From Mycobacterium vicinigordonae (GTDB taxonomy: Bacteria > Actinomycetota > Actinomycetes > Mycobacteriales > Mycobacteriaceae): a DNA stretch of 64,000 bases. Shown piece after piece: positions 8,680-17,584 of this stretch. Below the pieces are notes generated by a model. The model saw only the letters and a program-made list of their open reading frames with translations, was not told the DNA's origin and did no database searches. The stretch's first letter is position 1, and each line of letters starts with the position of its first letter. The position numbers were made by a program, and so were the translations under genes. The stretch is taken from positions 2,108,001 to 2,172,000 of the forward strand of contig NZ_CP059165.1 of assembly GCF_013466425.1 (NCBI RefSeq). The letters are read 5' to 3'.

Positions 8680-9108
8680 TCAGTTCTGCGGGCGGAACGC
8701 AAATGTCAGGACGGACTCTCCGTCGGCCTTTTTCAATGTGGTGGTGGTCGACACCATGGGCTGACCGATGCGCAGCTCTGCTGCGGAGGTTCCGACGATC
8801 AACGACTCGACCATCACGGCGTCCGCCAACTCGACGAAGCCGAGGATGTAGGGCTTGAACAAGTCCGGATTGCGATTGCCCCGGTATGGCATCGGCGGCG
8901 GGAATTCCTGGGTGGTGTAGGTGTAGAGCGTTCCCTCTGTGGCCAATTCGATGGCCTCGATGTCCTGTTGGATCGTTGGGTCGCCGTCGAATAGATCCGG
9001 CCGCTCGGCAGGGAACTTCACCACCCCAGTCGATCGCCGACGCGATCCGAGCAATACGGCGCGATCGCCGTCGACCCGAAACAGCCCCTCGGTAATCAGT
9101 TCAGTCAT
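8680..9108 (-). CDS. DUF35 OB-fold protein lacking the zinc ribbon ligands
   Basis: 142-residue protein of the DUF35 (rubredoxin-like zinc ribbon plus OB fold) class, which partners thiolase-like enzymes in CoA-ester chemistry. The N-terminus reads GLFRVDGDRAVLLGSRRRST, then GVVKFP, where normal members have two CxxC pairs; here the positions around residues 23-40 contain no Cys at all. The OB part (GTLYTYTTQEFPPPMPYRG, then KPYILGFVELAD) is well kept. The start is ATG 9108; the stop of the upstream thiolase remnant is at 9110-9112. A partner could be the thiolase-like protein at 10061. Whether the lost zinc site affects function is not known. Confidence 0.75.
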   Translation of the reverse strand: MTELITEGLFRVDGDRAVLLGSRRRSTGVVKFPAERPDLFDGDPTIQQDIEAIELATEGTLYTYTTQEFPPPMPYRGNRNPDLFKPYILGFVELADAVMVESLIVGTSAAELRIGQPMVSTTTTLKKADGESVLTFAFRPQN

Positions 9109-9109
9109 G

Positions 9110-9427
9110 TCACGCAACCTCGATGGCCATCGCCTCGCGCAGACCGCCGCCAGTCTTTCGCTTCGGCAGACGCGTTGCGGTCGAGCATGATTCCATTTCT
9201 CCTGCGAGGAAACGCTGACCCATACCCGCGGCGATCTGGGCGGCGCCAACGGCGATCGCCGACAGGCTCGGCGCGCATTGGCGATTGACGGGCTCACGTC
9301 CCGACCGCTCGACGACAGGCTTCTCGAGTTCCACAGCCGCAGCGCCAGCCATCGTTGCGCGTCGCGCTGTTCCGATCGGTGTGCAAGCAGCCGCCACGAT
9401 CGCTGCCCTGGAAGTCGATGGGAGCAT
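9110..9427 (-). pseudogene. thiolase remnant (internally deleted and truncated)
   Basis: A 105-residue open frame with clear thiolase pieces in the right order but large parts missing. The N-terminus AAIVAAACTPIGTARRATM matches the usual thiolase start. It then jumps from KPVVERSG directly to REPVNRQCAPSLSAIAVGAA, the region around the nucleophilic Cys, skipping roughly 40-50 residues, and ends soon after GEMESCSTATRLP. A full thiolase has about 390 residues. The frame is still open, so it could be translated, but it cannot form a complete active site. It lies between island D and the DUF35 gene, and may once have formed a thiolase/DUF35 pair. Confidence 0.75.
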
Positions 9428-9471
9428 GTGTCTCCAAGATCTGTTGGGGGATTGTCACGTAGCATGAACCA

Positions 9472-9503
9472 CCATATAGCATTAAATAATTATCTGTATA
9501 TTC
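9472..9503. promoter_or_regulatory. AT-rich operator-like island D, divergent promoter
   Basis: AT-rich stretch (ATATAGCATTAAATAATTAT core) between the leftward thiolase remnant/DUF35 genes and the rightward MaoC gene, ending about 17 bases before the MaoC start. It shares ATATAG with island A and TATCTG with island B. Confidence 0.45.
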
Positions 9504-9519
9504 GGTTAGAGGAGCTGAA

Positions 9520-9978
9520 ATGAAAGTGATCAAGTCCATCGACGAAGCATTGGCGACGATGGGCGAGGATTTGGGCGTCAGCCGATGGGTGGAGGTCGAT
9601 CAAAGCCTCATCAACTCGTTCGCCGAAGTCACGAGGGATCATCAGTGGATACACGTCGACGTGGCGAAGGCGGAAAGGGAGAGTCCCTACGGGGCAACGA
9701 TCGCACACGGCTTTCTCACGCTCTCGCTCATTCCCGGTGTGAGTAAGGACAACTACCGCATCGAAAACTCCAAGATGGGCATCAACTACGGCCTGAACAA
9801 GGTTCGGTTCTTGTCCCCAGTAAGGGCGGGCACTCGGATCCGGGTGCGTTCTCACCTTGTCGACGCCGCCCAGGTCGCCGCCGACACCGTGAACCTGATC
9901 GTGCGGCACACCGTCGAGATCGAAGGTGCCGATAAGCCGGCTGCGGTCGCGGATTTGATCGCGCGGTTTGTGTTCTGA
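9520..9978 (+). CDS. MaoC-type enoyl-CoA hydratase (hot-dog fold)
   Basis: 152-residue single hot-dog protein predicted to hydrate trans-2-enoyl-CoA, following the acyl-CoA dehydrogenase step. The catalytic hydratase-2 signature is visible as FAEVTRDHQWIHVD followed by ATIAHGFLTLSLIP, giving the Asp/His pair. Length and layout resemble the mycobacterial HtdZ (Rv0130) type. A GAGGAG-like site (AGAGGAGCTGAA) sits directly upstream of ATG 9520. It is first in a rightward run with the thiolase-like gene and a ligase; 82 bases separate it from the next gene. Confidence 0.87.
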   Translation: MKVIKSIDEALATMGEDLGVSRWVEVDQSLINSFAEVTRDHQWIHVDVAKAERESPYGATIAHGFLTLSLIPGVSKDNYRIENSKMGINYGLNKVRFLSPVRAGTRIRVRSHLVDAAQVAADTVNLIVRHTVEIEGADKPAAVADLIARFVF

Positions 9979-10060
9979 TGCCGGTACTCACTCATCAGAG
10001 CGGTTCAGCGATCGGCCTAGCGGAGTCGAGCGCTGACGTCGCAATAGGGGAGGCACCAGC

Positions 10061-11251
10061 ATGACCCGAGGCCCGTTCGACGGCAGAGCGGTCTTGACCG
10101 GCGCTGGCAAATCGCAAGTGGGTCGGCGCCTCGGTCGAACTGGCCTGGACCTAACGCTCGAAGCCGTGCAGCGCGCGATCAACGACGCCGGGCTGAGTGT
10201 CGACGACATCGACGGCATAGCAAGCTATCCCGGACCGGGTATGTCTGACGCTGGGTTCTCCGGTGCCAACATTAACGATGTCCGCAATGCGCTGGGCTTG
10301 CGCTCGCGCTGGTACATCTCGGCGATGGAGACCGCGGGTCAGGTCGGACCGGTTATCGAAGCGTGTATGGCGGTGAGCCTGGGTTTGGCTAACCACGTCG
10401 TGGTGTTCCGCTCAGTGTGGGAGTCGACTGCCGCCGAGCAGGCTGGCGGACGCGCTTCGGTGTTGTACAGCGGTGGAAGGTTGCCGGCGCACCTCGAGTG
10501 GGTCGCACCTTACGGTGCGCTGTCGGGGGCGAACTGGCTGGCGATGCCCGCGCAGCGATACATGCACGAATTCGGCCTCACCCGCGAACATCTCGGCCAT
10601 ATCGCTATCAACGCGCGGACGAACGCCGGACGCAACCCGGACGCGGTCTACCGCCAACCGATGACGATGGATGACTACCTCGGTGCGCGGATGGTCTCTG
10701 AGCCGTTGTGCCTTTATGACTGTGATGTGCCGTGCGATGGTGCCACGGCAGTAGTGGTCTCGCGGCGTGATGCCACGGCCGGATTGCCCCGGCAGCCGCT
10801 GACCGTCGAGTCCGTCGGGCCAGGGATATTCGAACGCGCCACCTGGGACCAACGCTCGGACATCACGACGATGGCGGCCCACGACTCGGGTGTCACCTTG
10901 TGGGAGAACACCAGCCTGTCGCCGGCTGACGTTGACATGGCGCAGCTCTACGACGGCTTTTCTTTCCTAACGGTCGTCTGGCTGGAGGCACTGGGGTTTT
11001 GCGAGCGGGGCAAGGTCGGGCAGTTTCTCGACGATCCTTCCCACATCGCCCTCGACGGGCCACTCCCGCTGAACACCAGCGGCGGCCAGCTTTCAGGGGG
11101 TCGGTTGCATGGGATGGGATTTCTGCACGAGGCCTGCATCCAGATGTGGGGCGAGGGTGGTGACAGGCAGGCTCCGCAAACCCCGGAGGTAGTCGCTGTT
11201 GCCGTGGGTGGCGGACCGATCGCTGGGTCGATGCTGCTCAGCAGTCAGTAG
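10061..11251 (+). CDS. thiolase-like protein without nucleophilic Cys (Ltp/aldolase type)
   Basis: 396-residue thiolase-fold protein. In the segment where thiolases carry the reactive Cys it reads WYISAMETAGQVGPVIEA, with Glu/Thr instead of Cys near residue 90, so ordinary thiolysis is not expected. The C-terminal region NTSGGQLSGGRLHGMGFLHE resembles the Ltp2-type retro-aldolases of steroid side-chain degradation, which work with a DUF35 protein. Two DUF35 genes lie in this island (8680-9108 and 17585-18046). An aldolase role is inferred from the missing Cys and context; a non-enzymatic role is the alternative. GGGGAGGCACCAGC precedes the ATG. Confidence 0.8.
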   Translation: MTRGPFDGRAVLTGAGKSQVGRRLGRTGLDLTLEAVQRAINDAGLSVDDIDGIASYPGPGMSDAGFSGANINDVRNALGLRSRWYISAMETAGQVGPVIEACMAVSLGLANHVVVFRSVWESTAAEQAGGRASVLYSGGRLPAHLEWVAPYGALSGANWLAMPAQRYMHEFGLTREHLGHIAINARTNAGRNPDAVYRQPMTMDDYLGARMVSEPLCLYDCDVPCDGATAVVVSRRDATAGLPRQPLTVESVGPGIFERATWDQRSDITTMAAHDSGVTLWENTSLSPADVDMAQLYDGFSFLTVVWLEALGFCERGKVGQFLDDPSHIALDGPLPLNTSGGQLSGGRLHGMGFLHEACIQMWGEGGDRQAPQTPEVVAVAVGGGPIAGSMLLSSQ

Positions 11252-11412
11252 CCGCGAGCCGACCCCGATCATGACCGTCGGTTGTCGTCGCTACATCGCC
11301 CAGTGAAAATCATTATCGAAGTCGGGACGCACTCCGCCTCACTCGGTCACGATGGTGGCCATTGCCGGGCTGGCGTGCGAAATATGATCCCTGTGATGCG
11401 AATGGAGGTGCG

Positions 11413-12972
11413 TTGACGATACGCGCGGATCTCACCGATATGACGCTCGGTGACATCGTCACCGACAACGCGGTCCGGTTCACCGACGTCCCCGCCTACC
11501 GGCACGGCCGACGCAGCCTGACCCATGCGCAGCTGCGCGAGCGGGCTGTGCGGTTGGTATCAGCGATGGTGGGCGCGGGTGTCCGGCACCAAGATCGCAT
11601 TGCTGTGCTCAGCCGCAACAGCATCGAATTCGGTGAGTTGATCGCCGCGACTCAGCTCAGCGGTGTGATCATGGCCACGATCAACTTCCGGCTAGCGCCG
11701 GTCGAGATGCGCGCCGCGTTGGCTCGGGTGAGCCCGTCGCTCGTGTTCTGTGCCGACGAGTTCGTCCCGGCGCTTGCCGGGTTCGGTGCGCAATCGTCGC
11801 CGTCGCCGCGCGTGGTCACTATCGGCGGGGAGCGCCACGCCGGCCAAACGACGTACGAGGATTTCCTCGACAGCGGGCAGGGTGAGGTTCTTGAACTCGT
11901 TGCGCACCCCGGGGATATCGCGTGTCTGCTGTTTACCAGCGGCACCACCGGCGCATCTAAGTGCTGCATCCTCGGACAGCAGGAGCTGCGTCGAGTGGCC
12001 CTCACCATGAACGGCGAAATGCGATGTGGCAGTGGCGATCGGGGGCTGATCAACATGCCGATGTTTCATGTCGGTGGGCTTGCCATCATTGCGGGTTTGC
12101 ATGCCAGGGGCGGAACCGTAGTACTCCAACAACAGTTCGCCGCAGCCGAGGCAGTTCGGCTGATCGCCGACGAGCGAATCACCGTGCTGCACTTGGCGCC
12201 AGTCATGGTCAAGACGTTGCTCGACGAGGTAACCGACATCTCGGCCATGGCATCGGTGCACACTATCGTCTACGCGGCCGCGCCGATGTCCAAAGCTACC
12301 TTGCAGCGGGCCCTGGGCGCCTTGCCCGGAGTCGGGTTCCTCAACCTGTACGGGCAAACCGAGGCAATCGTGTCCGGACTACCTCGCGAGCTTCACACGC
12401 TGCGCGGACCGGACGCCGATCGGGCTCTATCGTCGGTTGGTTACCCTTTCCCCGGCACTCGGGTGCGCATTGTCGATGATGACGGCGTTGAGATGCCCAC
12501 CGGCGAAACCGGCGAGATCGTCGTCACCTCCGACGCCTTGTTCCGTGGGTATTGGGACGATCACGCGGCAACGCTGACGACGTTGAGAGACGGCTGGTGC
12601 CACACCGGCGACATCGGCCGCATTGATGAGCGGGGGCTTCTCTACCTGGTCGACCGCAAGAAGGATGTTGTCATCTCGGGTGGAGAGAATGTGTACTCAC
12701 CCGAAGTCGAAGATGCCGTCAACACCGTGGCCGGTGTCGCGGCATGTGCGGTGATCGGAATTCCCGACGACCGATGGGGAGAGGCGGTCTGCGCCGTTGT
12801 CGTCGCGCATGACGGCATGTCAGTGACGTTGGAGGAGATCCAGCGGGCTGTCCGCGAGCGCCTGGCTGGGTATAAGGTGCCGCGGCGACTGGTGGTGACC
12901 ACGGAATTGCCGCTGCTCGCGACGGGAAAGGTGGATAAGAAGCGTCTTCGCGGGGATCTGGCGAACAATTGA
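11413..12972 (+). CDS. AMP-forming acyl-CoA ligase
   Basis: ANL-family ligase, about 519 residues. I place the start at TTG 11413 (TIRADLTDMTLGDIV) because GGAGG lies 4 bases upstream; the longer frame from 11362 has no ribosome site. Landmarks are LLFTSGTTGASKCC (P-loop, with CC where KG-V is usual), MPMFHVGG, LNLYGQTE, GWCHTGDIGRIDERG, KDVVISGGENVYSPEVE and the C-terminal TGKVDKKRL. It follows the thiolase-like gene by about 160 bases, in which nothing else is seen. Second ligase of the island, so either two substrates or two steps of one pathway need CoA activation. Confidence 0.88.
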   Translation: MTIRADLTDMTLGDIVTDNAVRFTDVPAYRHGRRSLTHAQLRERAVRLVSAMVGAGVRHQDRIAVLSRNSIEFGELIAATQLSGVIMATINFRLAPVEMRAALARVSPSLVFCADEFVPALAGFGAQSSPSPRVVTIGGERHAGQTTYEDFLDSGQGEVLELVAHPGDIACLLFTSGTTGASKCCILGQQELRRVALTMNGEMRCGSGDRGLINMPMFHVGGLAIIAGLHARGGTVVLQQQFAAAEAVRLIADERITVLHLAPVMVKTLLDEVTDISAMASVHTIVYAAAPMSKATLQRALGALPGVGFLNLYGQTEAIVSGLPRELHTLRGPDADRALSSVGYPFPGTRVRIVDDDGVEMPTGETGEIVVTSDALFRGYWDDHAATLTTLRDGWCHTGDIGRIDERGLLYLVDRKKDVVISGGENVYSPEVEDAVNTVAGVAACAVIGIPDDRWGEAVCAVVVAHDGMSVTLEEIQRAVRERLAGYKVPRRLVVTTELPLLATGKVDKKRLRGDLANN

Positions 12973-13092
12973 GACATGATTTGCGGTGACCGCCTCAGTC
13001 GAAAATTGAACTGCATCAACTCGGCCAGGGCCGTGGGGGGTAGGGCTTTGCGACGAGGTCCTGTGTCGGCATCCTCTACCGGAGGGCACTGC

Positions 13093-14448
13093 CTAAAGCG
13101 GCCGGGGGACCGACCGCAAGATCGAGCGAGTAAGCAAGTCCATCATGAGGCGGGCCGCGCGTGCATCGCATTCGGCGCCCCCGACAAAGGTGGGTTCGGT
13201 CATCCGGCCGAGAACAGCGAGAAACACCACCGCGGCCACGTCCAGATCCATGCCTGCCGGCAAGTCGACGGTGTCAAGCAAGCCTTTGGCAGCCCCATAG
13301 ATTGCTGAGACCCCGTGCCTGACCGGCGCCTCGCACAGCTGCGTGGCCACTGTGCCGTCGAACCAGGCGCGGGTGACCCCGCGTGCCTGTCGTTGAAAGC
13401 GAACGTAGTCAGCGATCCACTCCGTGAGGGCCCCGATACCTCCCCGCGTCAGCGTTCCAGCCAGCCTTTCGACGTCGGAGACGGCCCGCTGGGTCAGCTC
13501 CGCGAGAATTGTGTGTTTGGTGCTGTAGTAGCGGTAGAGGGTAGCGCGACTGATGTTGGCCGATGCGGCAATGTCTGTCATGCCCACCGCGTGGTAGCCG
13601 CTTTCGGCGAACAACGCGGAACTGGTGCGCAACACGGCTTGGCGCACCGGCGACGTCGGTCCGAGGCTGACATCGGGGATCGGTCGGTCATGCTGCGCAT
13701 CAGCCTTCGATTGCAGCATCGGGGAGCGGGCAGGCCGCAACGCTCTCAATACCTCACGAAAAGTGCGTTCGGGGGTGTCTGGAAACAGCATCAATTGCAG
13801 GGCGAGTGTTAACGATTCGTAGATGCCGGTCGCGGGCAGGGGGAACATCGCCCGCGACCGGTAGACATGGACCATGTGCGTGATCCGCGTCAGGGCCGCT
13901 GTCGCATCGTAGGGGTGCAGGCCTCTCAGGTCAGCCGTCCTCAGGCGCGCTTCGACCTGGCTGGTGAATGTCGCTGCCTCCGCTCGGACGTCACCTATCG
14001 CCAGTCCGCGGGATGTTCCGATACCGGGGAATTCGGCGAAGACGGCGGCGTGGGCGTCGTAGATACCCGCCCAGTCTTTCAGCCAGGAGAACAGCGCTGC
14101 AACGCCCTCCGGATCTGGACCTAGTCGACCAAGTCGGCCACCGAGACTCAGGACGTCGCGGGAGGCGGCCTTACTGAGCGCAAGGAAGATGTCCTCTTTG
14201 TTGGCGAAGTACTGGTAGACGGTTGCGCGGGACACGTTGGCCGCCTTCGCGATCATATCCAGCGACGTGCTATGGAAGCCATTGCGCAAAAACGCTTTTG
14301 CCGCGGAAGCTAGTATTTGTTCTCGCGTACACAGCCCCCTATGCCCAACGCCGTCGTTGGCCGGCGTTGCGTATCCGGGGCGGCGCGCTACCGGCGGACC
14401 TTGCGACGCAGCGGCCAGGCGAGCCGTATCGGGCCGGACGACGGTCAC
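13093..14448 (-). CDS. double-domain TetR regulator (Mce3R architecture)
   Basis: 451-residue protein carrying two complete TetR halves. First DNA-binding domain around residues 41-90: REQILASAAKAFLRNGFHS, then SLDMIAKAANVSRATVYQYF. Second around residues 268-315: RQAVLRTSSALFAESGYHA, then MTDIAASANISRATLYRYY. Each is followed by a helical ligand-type domain. One-chain double TetR proteins are rare; the known mycobacterial example is Mce3R (406 residues), which represses the mce3 operon and lipid genes in M. tuberculosis. Its start overlaps the stop of the upstream small gene (ATGA). Given an mce operon 10 kb away and repeated AT-rich islands, I infer it controls this region. Confidence 0.9.
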   Translation of the reverse strand: MTVVRPDTARLAAASQGPPVARRPGYATPANDGVGHRGLCTREQILASAAKAFLRNGFHSTSLDMIAKAANVSRATVYQYFANKEDIFLALSKAASRDVLSLGGRLGRLGPDPEGVAALFSWLKDWAGIYDAHAAVFAEFPGIGTSRGLAIGDVRAEAATFTSQVEARLRTADLRGLHPYDATAALTRITHMVHVYRSRAMFPLPATGIYESLTLALQLMLFPDTPERTFREVLRALRPARSPMLQSKADAQHDRPIPDVSLGPTSPVRQAVLRTSSALFAESGYHAVGMTDIAASANISRATLYRYYSTKHTILAELTQRAVSDVERLAGTLTRGGIGALTEWIADYVRFQRQARGVTRAWFDGTVATQLCEAPVRHGVSAIYGAAKGLLDTVDLPAGMDLDVAAVVFLAVLGRMTEPTFVGGAECDARAARLMMDLLTRSILRSVPRPL

Positions 14449-14750
14449 CCGGCCGGGCCGGGACCTGGGAGATTCCGTTTCGCTTTGCCTTGGTAGCCGA
14501 AGAACTTTTCGAAGTTCGCGTCGTTGATCGCCTGGGCGCGGTTGCGTACAGCGGCGGCGCGCAGCGCCGCGAGCCGCTTGATGGCTTTTTCCACTTCTTG
14601 AATCGATCCCGTCTCTCGGAGCCGCTCGACCGTGGCTGCCGTTCGGTTGATCTCGATGCGCAGACGCTCACCCGCCTCACCGAAGGTCAGCAGGTCGTGA
14701 TCGTCCTCGTCGATCTTCTGCCGGTTGGCGTTGCTCGTGGGACCAGACAC
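14445..14750 (-). CDS. hypothetical helical protein coupled to the double TetR
   Basis: 101-residue protein starting at GTG 14750, first gene of the leftward pair with the double-TetR regulator and overlapping it by 4 bases. The sequence is charged and helix-prone (EAGERLRIEINRTAATVERL, then EVEKAIKRLAALRAAAVRNR), suggesting a coiled coil; the tail is basic and Pro/Gly-rich. No family recognised. Coupling to the regulator suggests a co-regulator or an anti-regulator, but this is only context. Island E is just upstream. Confidence 0.65.
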   Translation of the reverse strand: MSGPTSNANRQKIDEDDHDLLTFGEAGERLRIEINRTAATVERLRETGSIQEVEKAIKRLAALRAAAVRNRAQAINDANFEKFFGYQGKAKRNLPGPGPAG

Positions 14751-14758
14751 GCAATACC

Positions 14759-14784
14759 CCTAAACATATAACGATATAAACAGG
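14759..14784. promoter_or_regulatory. AT-rich operator-like island E, between regulator operon and amidohydrolase
   Basis: Sequence CCTAAACATATAACGATATAAAC with two direct TAAAC half-sites 16 bases apart, and CCT/AGG at the ends. It starts 9 bases upstream of the GTG start of the regulator operon and lies about 85 bases before the divergent amidohydrolase, consistent with autoregulation of the double-TetR gene. Confidence 0.55.
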
Positions 14785-14867
14785 TAGACGTTTTGGGCTT
14801 TAACACTCTATCCTATGAGACCAGACGTCAGAAAGTAAGACGTCAACTCGGACTCGAGGGAGGCGCC

Positions 14868-16070
14868 GTGCCACTGCAAGACCACCACCAGATCGTTTCG
14901 GTGGACGACCACCTGATCGAACACCCCCGCGTTTGGCAGGATCGACTGCCGAAAAAGTTCCGCGAGGCAGGTCCCCAAATCATCGAAGTCGACGGCAAGC
15001 ATGCCTGGCGCTACGACGGCCAGGTCTATCCGACGATCGGAATCAACGCGGTGGCCGGTAAGCCGCGTGAGCAGTGGGGCATGGACCCGGTCCGCTACGA
15101 GGACATGATCCCCGGCTGCTATGACCCTGTCGCTCGCGTCGCGGATATGGATCTCGATGGCGTGCAGGCAGCACTGTGCTTCCCGTCCTTCCCCGGCTTC
15201 GCTGCGAGCACATTCCAGCGCGCAAACGACATGGAACTCGCGCAGTTGTGTGTGAAGGCGTGGAACGACTTCTACATCGATGAGTGGTGCACCACCGCAC
15301 CGGATCGGTTTATCCCAATGGCTATCCTGCCGATATGGGATGCTGAGGCGTGCGTGGCCGAGGCCGAGCGGGTCGCCGCCAAGGGGGCGCGCACGGTCTC
15401 GTTCCCGGATAGCCCAGTACCGATGGGTCTTCCGTCTTTCCATTCGGATCACTGGGACGGCCTATGGCGGGTGTGCTCGGATGCGAAGATGCCCGTTTCG
15501 TTGCACTTCGGCTCCGGGTCGTTCGTGCCAGGCTTTGACTATGCCGCTTTGAAACCCGAGACAGAAATAGCTAACGCGCTGCCGGACGCGCCGTTCGCGG
15601 TCGCCATAGCGCTCTTTGCCACCAACTTGATGTGGAGCACCGTCGATCTACTGTTCTCGGGGAAGTTGCAGCAGTTCCCAGACTTGCAGTTCTCCCTTGC
15701 CGAGGGTGGTATCGGTTGGGTTCCGTATATCACGGAGAGATGCGATTTCGTGTGGGAGCGCCACCGCTACTACCAACCGATCGATTTCGATATCCGGCCG
15801 TCCGACCTCTTCCGCAAACATTTCTGGGGCTGCTTCATCGATGATGAGCATGGGCTCAAGAACCGCCACGACATCGGTATCGACCGCATCATGCTTGAGA
15901 TCGACTTCCCGCATAGCGACTCGAACTGGCCGAACTCGCGCAAGCGTGCCGCGGAGGTATTGGCCGACGTTCCGGATGATGAGTGCTCGCTGATCGTCGA
16001 GGACAACGCCCGGCGGATGCTGAACTTCCCGCGCGCATCAGCCGATGATCGCGAACTGACTGCCTTCTAA
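14868..16070 (+). CDS. amidohydrolase-2 family metal-dependent hydrolase/decarboxylase
   Basis: Second amidohydrolase-2 enzyme, about 400 residues. Start is GTG 14868, preceded by GGGAGG; the frame extends further upstream to 14793 without a ribosome site. Metal-site landmarks are IVSVDDHLIEHP at the N-terminus (D-x-H), then MPVSLHFGSGSF and IMLEIDFPHSDSNWP near the C-terminus with the Asp expected at the active site. This subfamily occurs in mycobacterial and rhodococcal degradation clusters, where members decarboxylate or hydrolyse ring-derived intermediates. Divergent from the double-TetR pair, sharing island E. Exact reaction unknown. Confidence 0.87.
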   Translation: MPLQDHHQIVSVDDHLIEHPRVWQDRLPKKFREAGPQIIEVDGKHAWRYDGQVYPTIGINAVAGKPREQWGMDPVRYEDMIPGCYDPVARVADMDLDGVQAALCFPSFPGFAASTFQRANDMELAQLCVKAWNDFYIDEWCTTAPDRFIPMAILPIWDAEACVAEAERVAAKGARTVSFPDSPVPMGLPSFHSDHWDGLWRVCSDAKMPVSLHFGSGSFVPGFDYAALKPETEIANALPDAPFAVAIALFATNLMWSTVDLLFSGKLQQFPDLQFSLAEGGIGWVPYITERCDFVWERHRYYQPIDFDIRPSDLFRKHFWGCFIDDEHGLKNRHDIGIDRIMLEIDFPHSDSNWPNSRKRAAEVLADVPDDECSLIVEDNARRMLNFPRASADDRELTAF

Positions 16071-16591
<521 letters not shown>

Positions 16592-16675
16592 CGACACGTG
16601 TCGTCCGACGTGTGGGCCATCGTCGTGAACGGGTGCCCGCACTCGCGGCCTTTGGCAAGGTGCCCAGTGCGCCCA

Positions 16676-16712
16676 AATAGCTAGCTTAAAGCACTAACTA
16701 TTTAGATAAATT
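16676..16712. promoter_or_regulatory. operator-like island G, upstream of SDR
   Basis: AT-rich stretch with the dodecamer CTAACTATTTAG at 16694-16705, the complement of CTAAATAGTTAG and thus one base off the TAAACAGTTA core. It lies about 55 bases before the preferred SDR start. Confidence 0.55.
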
Positions 16713-16762
16713 TCGGTACCGTGAGCATGCAGCGATACCAACAGCGGCGACGGAGGACAACG

Positions 16763-17566
16763 GTGCGTGTGAGGAATAAGGTTGTGATGGTAACTGGATC
16801 CACTCGGGGGATCGGCCAGGCAATATGCGAGCGTTTCGCGGCCGAGGGAGCCAGTGTCGTCGTCACGGGGCGATCCACAGACGACGGGCGGCGGGTTGCG
16901 GCCGCGATTCGGGAGCGCGGGGGGCGTGCGGCGTTCACACCCATGGATATTGCAGTGGAAAACGATGTGCAAGAAGCGGTTCGTTTCGCCGTCGAGAACT
17001 TCGGGGGCTTAACCACCCTGATCAATAACGCCGCACCCTCCGAGATGGTCACCCCGGGAATCGGCTTCGACCAGCCCGTTGCCGACCTGAGCGCCGAGCG
17101 CTTCGCGCAGATCATTAATGTTGGGCTCGTCGGCACTGTGCACGCTTATCGCCACGCCTTACCGGTGATTCGCGACTCGGGGGGCGGTTCGGTGGTGACC
17201 ATCTCGTCCGCGACGTCAATCCAAGGGGCGCCTGGATTACCCGCATATTCGGCGACCAAGGGTGCACTGAATGCCCTTACGCGCCAGATCGCTGTCGACT
17301 ATGGCGCCGACGGTATCCGGGTTAACGCTCTCGTCGTCGGCTTCGTGATGTCCGGAGATATCGCAAACTCACTTGATGCTCATCCTGAGTTTGGCAAGGC
17401 GCTGCGCGAGTCGATCCTTACGCGTACGGGACGACCTGAGGATGTCGCGGCAGCCGCCGTGTTTCTTGCGTCAGATGATGCCGAATTCATCACTGGCGCA
17501 TGCCTAGTCGTAGACGGTGGACTGAGCGTCAAGATTCACGTCCCGACACTCGCACCGGTGCAGTGA
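16763..17566 (+). CDS. short-chain dehydrogenase/reductase
   Basis: Classical SDR of about 267 residues acting on a hydroxy or keto group with NAD(P). Start is GTG 16763 with GGAGG 6 bases upstream; a GTG at 16721 is the longer alternative. Motifs are TGSTRGIG (cofactor binding), NNAAPS, the catalytic Ser in TISSATS and YSATKGALNAL with Tyr and Lys. The N-terminal beta-strand is followed by GR in VVVTGR, suggesting NADP preference. Expected role is the hydroxyacyl-CoA or steroid-alcohol oxidation step. Convergent with the DUF35 gene, 18 bases apart. Confidence 0.92.
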   Translation: MRVRNKVVMVTGSTRGIGQAICERFAAEGASVVVTGRSTDDGRRVAAAIRERGGRAAFTPMDIAVENDVQEAVRFAVENFGGLTTLINNAAPSEMVTPGIGFDQPVADLSAERFAQIINVGLVGTVHAYRHALPVIRDSGGGSVVTISSATSIQGAPGLPAYSATKGALNALTRQIAVDYGADGIRVNALVVGFVMSGDIANSLDAHPEFGKALRESILTRTGRPEDVAAAAVFLASDDAEFITGACLVVDGGLSVKIHVPTLAPVQ

Positions 17567-17584
17567 GTGCCGCGGCGAAGGCCC

